This document shows positions 1 through 5,738 of a stretch of DNA of 5,929 nt, piece by piece. The translations under genes were made by a program, and so were the position numbers. The stretch comes from Avichristensenella sp031549105. GTDB lineage: Bacteria > Bacillota > Clostridia > Christensenellales > Aristaeellaceae. The stretch is from the NCBI GenBank assembly GCA_031549105.1, contig JAVBQK010000089.1, positions 1-5,929 of the forward strand. The letters are read 5' to 3'. Within the stretch, counting starts at the first letter, position 1. Every line of letters starts with the position of its first letter. The notes beneath the pieces were generated by a model. It was not told the origin of the DNA. It saw only the letters and a program-made list of their open reading frames with translations, and did no database searches.

Positions 1-59
1 GCTCACGCAGGGGTTGGGTTTCTTGTTTTTATAAAACTGGTCCTTACCCTCGCGTGAGC
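1..59. repeat. Imperfect inverted repeat at the window edge
   Basis: GCTCACGC (1-8) is exactly complementary to GCGTGAGC (52-59). Allowing one bulged base (51), the pairing continues with AGGG (9-12) against CCCT (47-50), giving a 12-pair stem around an AT-rich loop that itself holds GTTTT/AAAAC (25-29/33-37). The structure starts at base 1, so it may extend outside the window. It lies downstream of the last minus-strand gene. It could be the end of a mobile or repeat element, or a transcript-end structure; the sequence does not decide between these. Confidence 0.4.
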
Positions 60-71
60 GAACATGGGTTT

Positions 72-131
72 CGAAAGGGCGAAGCCCTTCGCGTGGGGGT
101 CCAGGGGGAGCAGCGCTCCCCCTGGCGTCCC
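72..131. repeat. Two GC-rich stem-loops after the ferredoxin gene, REP-like
   Basis: The first hairpin pairs CGAAAGGGC (72-80) with GCCCTTCG (84-91) around GAA, with one bulged A at 76. The second is a perfect 11-pair stem, CCAGGGGGAGC (101-111) and GCTCCCCCTGG (115-125), with loop AGC; GGG/CCC flanks can lengthen it after a small internal loop. Neither has a U-tract on the minus strand, so they are not textbook intrinsic terminators for the gene ending at 148, although they may stop or stabilise its mRNA. Paired G-runs of this style next to CGAAGCCC/GCGCTCCC hairpins resemble intergenic repeat families of high-GC Clostridia. That resemblance is from memory and was not searched. Confidence 0.5.
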
Positions 132-147
132 TTCCCCGTCGTCCTCC

Positions 148-1422
148 CTACTTCTCCGCCATCAGCCTGTCCAGGTACTTGGACTTCATCTGCTGGGAGG
201 CCATCATCCTTTGAAGCGGTGGGAGGCGTAGGATGGCCGTCAGCATCGCGCCGAGCGTGCGGTGGCCGGCCAACGCGGGTGCGTCGAAGATGAGGTTTGC
301 CAGCTGGCCTTTTTCGATGGCGGCGCAAACGATTCGGTGCGCGCCCGTGGCCGGGGTGATCAGGCGCTTTTCGCGAGGTTCCAAACGGATTGAGTGTTTG
401 GGGCAGTTGCGCACACAGACGCCGCAGCCCAGGCATACTTGCTCGTCGATCGTCGCGATGCGGCGGTCACGCTCGCCTTCGCGGTCGGTTTTCATCGCGA
501 TGGCGTCTACGGGGCAGACGCGCGCGCATTTGCCGCAGCCAGTGCAGGTTTGATTGTCTATGTGTGGTAGAAAGGCCGTGGTGCACAGCGGCTGGCGCGG
601 CGCGTACTTTTTGGCTGCGAGCAATGCTTCGCAGCAGCAACCGCAGCAGTTGCATATGAAGCTGACGCCGGTGCGGGTGTTCTCGCCGCACTGCACCAGA
701 TTGTGCTCATAGGAGCGGTGCAGCGCTTCCAGCGCTTCGGTCTTTCCGATGGCGCGGCTGAACCCGTGGCGGGACAGCGAATCAGCGACATTGCCGAATG
801 TCAGGCAGACGTCCAGCGGTGCGTCGCACGCCGTACCCAGATGGGCGGCCTTGTGGCGGCAGTAGCACATGCCCACCGCGATGTGCGGCGCACGCTCAAT
901 GACCTCCGTTGCGCGTTCCCAGTCGAGGATGTGCACGGTCTGGTCGTCCGGCACCGCAGGCTCCTGCACGAATACGCGGCCCAGCTTCGTCTCTGTGCTG
1001 AAGAACAAGGCCTCCATGAACTCGCCTTCGACATTGAGATACTGGTGATACAGTTCGCTGAGCAGCTTCTGATCGATGTCGTCGCGGACCCGCATCAGCG
1101 CGAACTCTAGAAAGCCCGCCATCGGCGGGGGCATCATGTAGCGCGTCTCTTCGCCTTCCTTGACCACGTCCACCAGCATCGCTTTGTCGCACAGCGCGTT
1201 TAGCGCGCGCTCCGCCTCCGGCACGGTCATGTGCAGTGCCTTTGCGGCACGCTTTGCCGTGTATGGGCGGATCGGCAGTGCGGCCAGCATCGCCGCTTCC
1301 TGGTCGCTGACCAGTACCTCCAGAATTTGGTATAGCGTCTCCGAGGGTGGCGCGCCCTGCGGAAACCGGTTTAGCCGCTCCTGAAATTGTTCATACGCTT
1401 CACGCGCGGTATGGTGTGACAC
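148..1422 (-). CDS. Winged-helix, cysteine-rich 2x[4Fe-4S] ferredoxin-domain protein
   Basis: A 424-residue cytoplasmic iron-sulfur protein of unassigned role. Residues about 36-98 read as a MarR-like winged helix-turn-helix (core TAKRAAKALHMTVPEAERAL, then a wing-like stretch ending in MMPPP). A middle region carries MCYCRH (C186, C188), C199, C206 and C245, then the dense CNCCGCCC run (C257, 259, 260, 262-264). Two ferredoxin motifs follow: CTGCGKCARVCP (C293, 296, 299, 303) and CLGCGVCVRNCP (C330, 333, 336, 340), each expected to hold one [4Fe-4S] cluster. No transmembrane segment or signal peptide is visible. The start is GTG at 1422, placed by a perfect AGGAGG (1428-1433) five bases upstream; the stop is TAG. 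It is the last gene of the apparent operon, 41 bases after the lipoate ligase. Known families with CxxCxxCxxxCP pairs transfer electrons. The winged helix could instead mean redox-dependent regulation, or be a protein-binding module. Annotation pipelines would probably call it a 4Fe-4S dicluster-domain protein. The domain calls are firm; the function is unknown. Confidence 0.93.
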   Translation of the reverse strand: MSHHTAREAYEQFQERLNRFPQGAPPSETLYQILEVLVSDQEAAMLAALPIRPYTAKRAAKALHMTVPEAERALNALCDKAMLVDVVKEGEETRYMMPPPMAGFLEFALMRVRDDIDQKLLSELYHQYLNVEGEFMEALFFSTETKLGRVFVQEPAVPDDQTVHILDWERATEVIERAPHIAVGMCYCRHKAAHLGTACDAPLDVCLTFGNVADSLSRHGFSRAIGKTEALEALHRSYEHNLVQCGENTRTGVSFICNCCGCCCEALLAAKKYAPRQPLCTTAFLPHIDNQTCTGCGKCARVCPVDAIAMKTDREGERDRRIATIDEQVCLGCGVCVRNCPKHSIRLEPREKRLITPATGAHRIVCAAIEKGQLANLIFDAPALAGHRTLGAMLTAILRLPPLQRMMASQQMKSKYLDRLMAEK

Positions 1423-1427
1423 GGATG

Positions 1428-1433
1428 CCTCCT
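1428..1433 (-). promoter_or_regulatory. Shine-Dalgarno fixing a GTG start
   Basis: AGGAGG on the minus strand, with a 5-base spacer (CATCC) before GTG at 1422-1420. It supports the non-ATG start of the ferredoxin-domain gene, because the frame has no nearby ATG with a comparable site. The 41-base spacer to the preceding gene is otherwise AT-rich with a run of seven T on the minus strand (1440-1446 region), but I see no hairpin before that run, so I do not call a terminator there. Confidence 0.75.
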
Positions 1434-1463
1434 ATAAACAAAAAAATGGTATATGGCAAAACT

Positions 1464-2420
1464 TTACGCGTCAACCCCGGCAAGCCACGCGCCGATATCC
1501 CCGCCCGCGCGCTCCGCCATCGCGGCCGCCGTGAACGGGCAGCCCAGCAGCGCAGCTTCCAGGCGCGGGGCAAGATCGGGGTCCATCGCGTCGGTGTAGG
1601 CGCGGGCGCTGGTGACGCGCCCCTCGGCCAGCGACAGGCAGAGCTGTACACCGCCCCACTCGAACCGGCGCTCAAACGTCACGTCAAACGACGGGGTCGC
1701 GCCGTAGTTCCAGTCCCAGGAGGCGTTGCGGGCAGCCAGCTCGGCATAGCCGGGCAGGTCCAGCGCATCCGCGTCCTCCATTGCGCAGTCGCCATACTCG
1801 ACCATAAACGCCGCATACAGTGCGTCCGCTAGCACATCAATCGTTACCCTGCCCAGCGCGGAAAGGTTCACCACGCGCGACGGCACCGACGCGACGCCCT
1901 TCGCGGCTAGCTTCTCCTTGGAGACGGACAGATACCGCGCCATGCGCTCCGGGTCAACTGCGACCATCAGCGTGCCATGGTGCAGCGCGCCCTCCCGCGT
2001 GAAGCGGAACGCGTTGCCGGAGAACTTGCGCCCATCCGCCAACAGGTCGTTTCGGCCGGAGAACTCGCACGCAATGCCGAACGACTGCACTGCGCGTCGC
2101 ACCACGGATAGCTGCCGCGTGAGGTCATACGACCCGCGCGGCAGCAGAAAGCTGAAGTTGAGGTTACCCAGGTCGTGAAAGACCGCGCCGCCGCCGGTGG
2201 TGCGGCGAGCGAGCGTACCGCCCTCCGCCTCCAGCAGCGTGGTTCGGCATTCGCGCCAGGCGTTCTGGTTGCGGCCTATCACCACCGTGGACGCGTTCTG
2301 CCACATGTAGAGGATCGCCGCGTCCTGCCCGCCACCGTCATAGCCTAGCAGCAATGCTTCCTCGCGGGCGAGGTTGCGGTGCGGATTCGTATCAAGCGAG
2401 CGGAGCAGGCGCGCGCGCAT
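1464..2420 (-). CDS. lplA: Lipoate-protein ligase A
   Basis: A cytoplasmic enzyme that activates lipoate with ATP to lipoyl-AMP and transfers it to a lysine of carrier proteins such as GcvH or 2-oxoacid dehydrogenase E2. The family core is clear (numbering from the GTG-initiated 319-residue form): RRTTGGGAVFHDLGNLNFSF at 73-92 (the lipoate/adenylate-binding loop), GRNDLL at 123-128, DGRKFSGNAFR at 130-140 with the expected catalytic lysine K133, HHGTLM at 148-153, and SRVVNLS at 182-188. The remaining ~110 residues match the small C-terminal accessory domain, so it is the full bacterial type rather than a truncated LipM/LipL-like octanoyltransferase. I take ATG at 2420, whose A is the last base of the preceding TGA (TGATG). 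GTG at 2423 would add one residue with a 4-base overlap. No Shine-Dalgarno precedes either, so translation probably depends on coupling to the NYN gene. No lipoylated-protein gene is in the window, so its substrate is unknown. The stop is TAA. Confidence 0.95.
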   Translation of the reverse strand: MRARLLRSLDTNPHRNLAREEALLLGYDGGGQDAAILYMWQNASTVVIGRNQNAWRECRTTLLEAEGGTLARRTTGGGAVFHDLGNLNFSFLLPRGSYDLTRQLSVVRRAVQSFGIACEFSGRNDLLADGRKFSGNAFRFTREGALHHGTLMVAVDPERMARYLSVSKEKLAAKGVASVPSRVVNLSALGRVTIDVLADALYAAFMVEYGDCAMEDADALDLPGYAELAARNASWDWNYGATPSFDVTFERRFEWGGVQLCLSLAEGRVTSARAYTDAMDPDLAPRLEAALLGCPFTAAAMAERAGGDIGAWLAGVDA

Positions 2421-3391
2421 CACAGCACGCGCACGAGCATCGTCTTCTGCTCATCCAGCTCCACCTTGCACAGGCCGCGCTTTTCCAGCGTTTTCAGCAG
2501 GTCGGAGAAGCGCTTGAACCCCAGCGACCGCTCGGTAAAGCTGGGATATTCGCCCTGCACATCGCCCTTGAGGATCGACGGGTTGACGCAGTCGAACCCG
2601 CTTTCCTTGTATGCCTTTAGTTGCGCGCCGAAAATATCAATAAAATTGTCCTTGTTGATCTCGGGCTTCGCCTCTTCATCGCGCTTGAGGCTAATGATCA
2701 TGTTGTAGTTGTCGTTGACGACGCGGATGTTGCCGAACTTCTGCGCGATGTGCGACAGCAGCTTCCCAAACGATGCAAAGCCGAACGCCTTTTCATTAAA
2801 GTCCGGGCGCAGGCGCAGCAGTGTGGTTTTCAGTTCCGAGGCGTACAGCTCGTCGTCCTCGGCCTCCTCCATGATCGTCTCGATCAGCTTGGCCAGGTCC
2901 GCATCGTTTAGCGGTTCTTCCGCGCCGCGCGGAGCTTCCTTCTTCTTCTTGCTGGAGACATTCTCCAGGAACATGAACTCGTTGCACGCGCTGATGAAGA
3001 TGTTCGACGCAACCTCGCTGCGTGAGATGCCCAGCACGAACTTGCCCATCGTCTTGAGCTTGCCAACGAGGGGGGTATAGTCGCTGTCGCCGGAGACGAT
3101 GCAGAAGCTGTCGATTAGATCATTGGTGTAGGCGACCTCCAGCGCGTCGATGACGAGCTGAATGTCCAGGTTGTTTTTCTGGTGATGGCCGAAGCGAAGC
3201 GACGGCACCACGTTAAAGGTGTTGGAAAGCAGCAGCTCCTTGAGCGAAGTGTAGCGGTCAGTATAGCCGTACACGCGGCCCAGCAGGATGTCCCCGCGGA
3301 TTTTCACCCGCTCAATGATATAGTTCAGCATCTCGGCTTTGGCGCCGCAGTTTTCCAGGTCCACAAAAATCGCGAAACGCGATGTGCTCAT
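2420..3391 (-). CDS. NYN (PIN-like) domain protein with two LOTUS/OST-HTH-like domains
   Basis: A 323-residue soluble protein of the LabA/DUF88 type, probably an RNA-acting nuclease. Residues 1-145 form the NYN domain: FVDLEN (D11, N14), NNLDIQLVIDAL (D76, D82) and SGDSDYTPLV (D102, D104) supply the acidic residues that bind metal in PIN-fold nucleases, so the active site looks intact. A lysine-rich linker (SSKKKKEAP, about 146-154) leads to a first LOTUS-like winged helix (165-236, hallmark FGFASFGKLLSHI). A second follows (about 250-323, hallmark LGFKRFSDLLKTLEKRG). LOTUS domains in other proteins bind RNA, notably G-rich or structured RNA, or partner helicases. The ATG at 3391 has AAGGAGA (3402-3408) ten bases upstream, and that site overlaps the TAA of the preceding capA gene 17 bases away. 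The 3' end overlaps the lipoate ligase start. The target RNA is not predictable from context. The domain call is strong; nuclease activity is inferred. Confidence 0.93.
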   Translation of the reverse strand: MSTSRFAIFVDLENCGAKAEMLNYIIERVKIRGDILLGRVYGYTDRYTSLKELLLSNTFNVVPSLRFGHHQKNNLDIQLVIDALEVAYTNDLIDSFCIVSGDSDYTPLVGKLKTMGKFVLGISRSEVASNIFISACNEFMFLENVSSKKKKEAPRGAEEPLNDADLAKLIETIMEEAEDDELYASELKTTLLRLRPDFNEKAFGFASFGKLLSHIAQKFGNIRVVNDNYNMIISLKRDEEAKPEINKDNFIDIFGAQLKAYKESGFDCVNPSILKGDVQGEYPSFTERSLGFKRFSDLLKTLEKRGLCKVELDEQKTMLVRVL

Positions 3392-3401
3392 ACGAATGGT
3401 T

Positions 3402-3408
3402 TCTCCTT
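3402..3408 (-). promoter_or_regulatory. Shine-Dalgarno overlapping the upstream stop codon
   Basis: AAGGAGA, ten bases before the ATG of the NYN gene. Its first A is the last base of the TAA ending the second capA gene (3410-3408), so ribosomes finishing capA cover the next initiation site. This arrangement favours coordinated translation within one transcript. Confidence 0.7.
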
Positions 3409-4505
3409 TATTGGGGATTGATAAATCCCTTCATGTTGGTTGAATAGTTTAGTATTTTCTTTAGGATGCGCTCGTAGCTATCCACGGCGACGACAGGACG
3501 GTAGTCAGTGCCGCTGGCCAGGCTCGTCAGGCGGACGGGGATAATCTTGAGCGTGGGCGGCGGAACTTCGCCGCTTTCGGGCACTGTGAATGTCAGCTGC
3601 GCGACATACGCGTCGCGGTCATCCGGGTTGGTGTTGCCGCCGAAGACAAGGTTGCCCAAACTATACAGGATGTATGTATCCTCGTACAGCTCAATGCCCT
3701 GCACAACATGCGGGTGGTGCCCGATGACGGCGCTGGCCCCGGACTTGATCGCCGCGCGGCCAATGTTACGCTGATCGCGCGTGTATTCGTACTCATACTC
3801 GCTGCCCCAGTGGAACGATGCCAGGATGATCTGGCAGCCCTCCTCGCGCAGTGCCTTGACATCGGCGGAGATGTCACACTTGCCTTCTTTATAGGAGAAT
3901 GTGTTGCCGATCAGCCCGATCTTGATGCCGCGCACGGTGTACACCGCCGTCTGCCCCTTGGCGCAGTAGGTGATGCCCTGCGCGGTCAGCGCGGCCTGGG
4001 TATCCGTTTTACCCTCGTCGCCATAGTCGATGTAATGGTTATTGGCTAGGTTCACGGCCTCCACCGACCCCAGCGTGAGGATCTGCGCATACTCCGCCGG
4101 CCCCTTGAAGTTGAACAGCTTGTCCTTCACCTTGTCCGTGCTCTCGGTCAGCGTCCCTTCAAAGTTCACCAGCGTCATGTCGTCCTGCGAAAAAATGTCT
4201 AGCAGGCCTGAAAACGGCCAGGCCAATCCCTTCTCACGCACCACGGCATCGAATCCGTCTGCACGCTTGCGCTGGCTGTCCGTAGTGCCCAGGGTGCAAT
4301 CGCCGCCGACGGTGATGACGATCGTGCGGGGCCAGGGATCCTCGCCGACCGAAACCGGCTGCGAGACCACGATATCCGTCTCGGGAAGCGCCGTTTCTTC
4401 ATCCCCCGGCGGCGGATAGGGCAGATCCTGGAAGACCACCTCCGCTCCAGCGGATGCGGCACACAGAAGCAGACACAACAGCAACGGAAGGAACCATTTT
4501 TTCAT
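3408..4505 (-). CDS. Secreted CapA-family protein (second of a tandem pair)
   Basis: A 365-residue exported protein of the CapA/PgsA family, which has a metallophosphatase-like fold. It begins with a Sec signal peptide: MKKW, a leucine-rich core, and an AGA cleavage site near residue 21. Family motifs follow in order: GGDCTLG (D69), VNFEGTLTE (E116), NLANNHYID (N155, N156, H157), SFHWG (H232), GHHPHVVQG (H263, H264, H266) and YSLGNLVFGGN (about 281-291). These are the presumed metal-binding and catalytic positions, all present. An in-frame ATG at 4550 would put 15 charged residues before the signal peptide and has no ribosome site. ATG 4505 has GAGG (4514-4517) eight bases upstream, so I use it. 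It is a paralogue of the gene at 4590-5711 and shares the exact mature N-terminus AEVVFQDLPYPP. Some relatives serve poly-gamma-glutamate capsule export, but no synthetase genes are nearby and the substrate is unknown. The LLLC and LLLLC runs are not good lipoboxes, so release or loose wall association is more likely than lipid anchoring. Confidence 0.94.
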   Translation of the reverse strand: MKKWFLPLLLCLLLCAASAGAEVVFQDLPYPPPGDEETALPETDIVVSQPVSVGEDPWPRTIVITVGGDCTLGTTDSQRKRADGFDAVVREKGLAWPFSGLLDIFSQDDMTLVNFEGTLTESTDKVKDKLFNFKGPAEYAQILTLGSVEAVNLANNHYIDYGDEGKTDTQAALTAQGITYCAKGQTAVYTVRGIKIGLIGNTFSYKEGKCDISADVKALREEGCQIILASFHWGSEYEYEYTRDQRNIGRAAIKSGASAVIGHHPHVVQGIELYEDTYILYSLGNLVFGGNTNPDDRDAYVAQLTFTVPESGEVPPPTLKIIPVRLTSLASGTDYRPVVAVDSYERILKKILNYSTNMKGFINPQ

Positions 4506-4513
4506 GCGTTTAT

Positions 4514-4517
4514 CCTC
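4514..4517 (-). promoter_or_regulatory. Shine-Dalgarno choosing the ATG at 4505
   Basis: GAGG within ATGAGGATAAACGC, eight bases before the ATG that opens directly into a signal peptide. The alternative upstream ATG at 4550 lies inside a stem-loop arm and is preceded by no purine-rich site. Confidence 0.65.
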
Positions 4518-4523
4518 ATCTGA

Positions 4524-4548
4524 GGCGCGAATTCGGAGATATCGCGCC
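4524..4548 (-). repeat. Stem-loop just upstream of the second capA ribosome site
   Basis: GGCGCGA (4524-4530) and TCGCGCC (4542-4548) form a perfect 7-pair, almost all G-C stem around an 11-base loop. On the minus-strand transcript it ends seven bases before the GAGG ribosome site, close enough to affect access to it or to protect a processed 5' end. It directly follows the hairpin at 4553-4574. Confidence 0.5.
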
Positions 4549-4552
4549 ATTG

Positions 4553-4574
4553 AGGGATTCCGTCAGGAATCCCT
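4553..4574 (+). terminator. Hairpin between the capA genes, terminator-like on the plus strand
   Basis: AGGGATTCC (4553-4561) and GGAATCCCT (4566-4574) form a perfect 9-pair stem with a GTCA loop. Reading the plus strand, it is followed by TCCTTTTT, which gives intrinsic-terminator form. Reading the minus strand, the direction of all genes here, it is preceded by AAAAAGG and followed by CAATGG, so it should not terminate the operon efficiently. Roles on the minus strand could include mRNA stabilisation or processing between the two capA cistrons; on the plus strand it could stop antisense transcripts. Confidence 0.45.
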
Positions 4575-4589
4575 TCCTTTTTGGGTCTA

Positions 4590-5711
4590 TCACCATTCGG
4601 TCGGGTAGTTCTCCACCGCGTAGGTCAGCGATTTGCCGTTCTTCAGCATCGTCTCAATGACGCGCTTCGCGCCTTTGCCGCCCGGCTCAAACGGCGTCAC
4701 GGCCAGATCGTTTGTGCCGGTCTTGTCGCCGCTCTTGCCCGTCACCGACGAGATGCTCGCCGGGATGATCCGGAATGGACCGGGCGTGGCGTAACCTTCC
4801 CCCACCGTGAACTTCTGCTGGAACAGGAAGGTATCCATATCGCTGGGCCGCGTATTGCCGGAGAAGCTGCAATTGCTCAGCGAGTAAACGATATACTTCC
4901 CATTATAGCATTCAATGGGGTTGATGCGGTGGCTGTGATGGCCCAGCACCAGGTCGGCCCCGGCGTCGATGGTCATGCGCCCGAGCTTGATCTGGTTGGC
5001 GTTGGGCGCATAGTCCCTCTCTGCACCCCAGTGGAACGAGACGATCACCATATCCACCTGTGCCTTTAGCGCCGCGACGTCCTTTGGCACTTGCTCGAAC
5101 AGCCGCGCGTACTGGTCGAACGTCTGGTAAGCCAGCATGCCGATGGTGACGCCCTTGGCGGTGAAGACGCCAGGCCGCCCATCGCTCGCGTAGACAATGC
5201 CCGCGCCGGTCAGTGCGGCAACGGTGTCGTCATACCCCTGCTGATAGAAGTCCATCACGTGGTTGTTCTCCAGCGCCACGGCCTCCACCGATCCCAGCGT
5301 CAGCATCTGCACGTGCTCCGCAGGCGCGCGGAAAACGAACTCGTTATCCTTGTGCTTGGTGGCTTCCGTCAGCGTGCCCTCGAAGTTGACGATGGTCAGG
5401 TCGTCCTGCGAGAAGATGTCGTAAACGTTGGCGAAGAAATGCGACAGGTCGCCGCCGATCTCGTCCATCAGCTTGGTGTACATGGTGGACTTGGGATTCT
5501 TGCGCATATTGCCGCCAAGGGTAACATCCCCGGCCGCAGTAATCAGAATCTCCACCGAGCCGGACATGGGCTGCACCGTAGGCTCAGGCAGGGCCTCCGG
5601 CGTTATCCCCATCTCCTCCGGCGGATAGGGAAGATCCTGGAACACCACTTCCGCCAGCGCGACACCAGCCAGCAGCAGCAGGCACAAAAACACCAAAAGG
5701 GATCGACGCAT
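4590..5711 (-). CDS. Secreted CapA-family protein (first of a tandem pair)
   Basis: A 373-residue exported CapA/PgsA-type protein with the metallophosphatase-like fold. It starts with a Sec signal peptide (MRRS, a leucine-rich core, ALA cleavage site after residue 20). Motifs in order: AAGDVTLGGN (D62), VNFEGTLTE (E111), LENNHVMDF (N149, N150, H151), SFHWGAERDY (H227), GHHSHRINP (H258, H259, H261) and YSLSNCSFSGN (276-286). The last motif departs from the usual YSLGNxxF by G to S. A longer frame opening at ATG 5750 would run through the -10 box and put 13 residues before the signal peptide. ATG 5711 has GGAGG (5720-5724) eight bases upstream, so it is chosen. The gene ends with tandem stops, TGA TAG. 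It leads the five-gene set and is separated from its paralogue by 84 structured bases. The two proteins share long blocks (FSQDD, VNFEGTLTE, LTLGSVEAV), pointing to duplication. Capsule or wall polymer chemistry is plausible from the family, but no partner gene in the window confirms it. Confidence 0.94.
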   Translation of the reverse strand: MRRSLLVFLCLLLLAGVALAEVVFQDLPYPPEEMGITPEALPEPTVQPMSGSVEILITAAGDVTLGGNMRKNPKSTMYTKLMDEIGGDLSHFFANVYDIFSQDDLTIVNFEGTLTEATKHKDNEFVFRAPAEHVQMLTLGSVEAVALENNHVMDFYQQGYDDTVAALTGAGIVYASDGRPGVFTAKGVTIGMLAYQTFDQYARLFEQVPKDVAALKAQVDMVIVSFHWGAERDYAPNANQIKLGRMTIDAGADLVLGHHSHRINPIECYNGKYIVYSLSNCSFSGNTRPSDMDTFLFQQKFTVGEGYATPGPFRIIPASISSVTGKSGDKTGTNDLAVTPFEPGGKGAKRVIETMLKNGKSLTYAVENYPTEW

Positions 5712-5719
5712 CAGCCAAA

Positions 5720-5724
5720 CCTCC
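5720..5724 (-). promoter_or_regulatory. Shine-Dalgarno choosing the ATG at 5711
   Basis: GGAGG on the minus strand, eight bases before ATG 5711. It settles the start at the signal-peptide methionine and excludes the longer frame from 5750. If transcription begins about seven bases after the -10 box, this site sits at the very 5' end of a leader of only about 15 bases. Confidence 0.75.
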
Positions 5725-5732
5725 ACGATAGG

Positions 5733-5738
5733 ATTATA
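5733..5738 (-). promoter_or_regulatory. Candidate -10 box for the operon
   Basis: A perfect TATAAT on the minus strand, 22 bases from the first capA start codon. At 16-18 bases further upstream the hexamers (such as ATCCGC) do not resemble TTGACA, and there is no TG extension directly before the box. The promoter would therefore need an activator, or the match is fortuitous in this locally AT-rich spot. It is the only consensus -10 found in the gaps between genes here. Confidence 0.45.

Noticed and set aside
44..436. 130-codon minus-strand frame over the ferredoxin gene 3' end
   Set aside because: It overlaps the real gene in another frame and runs through the hairpin repeats; its composition is dominated by R, P and G.
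1434..1463. Possible terminator at the T-run between lplA and the ferredoxin gene
   Set aside because: No GC-rich hairpin precedes the run of T on the minus strand, and a strong ribosome site follows at once.
1347..1832. 161-codon plus-strand open frame across the lplA/ferredoxin junction
   Set aside because: It is antisense to two well-supported genes, with arginine-rich low-complexity translation and no ribosome site.
4506..4550. N-terminal extension of the second CapA protein to ATG 4550
   Set aside because: It would place 15 charged residues before the signal peptide and has no ribosome site, whereas ATG 4505 has GAGG at eight bases.
3408..5711. A complete poly-gamma-glutamate capsule locus (pgsBCA)
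   Set aside because: Only CapA/PgsA-type genes are present; there is no PgsB ligase, PgsC membrane protein or PgsE.
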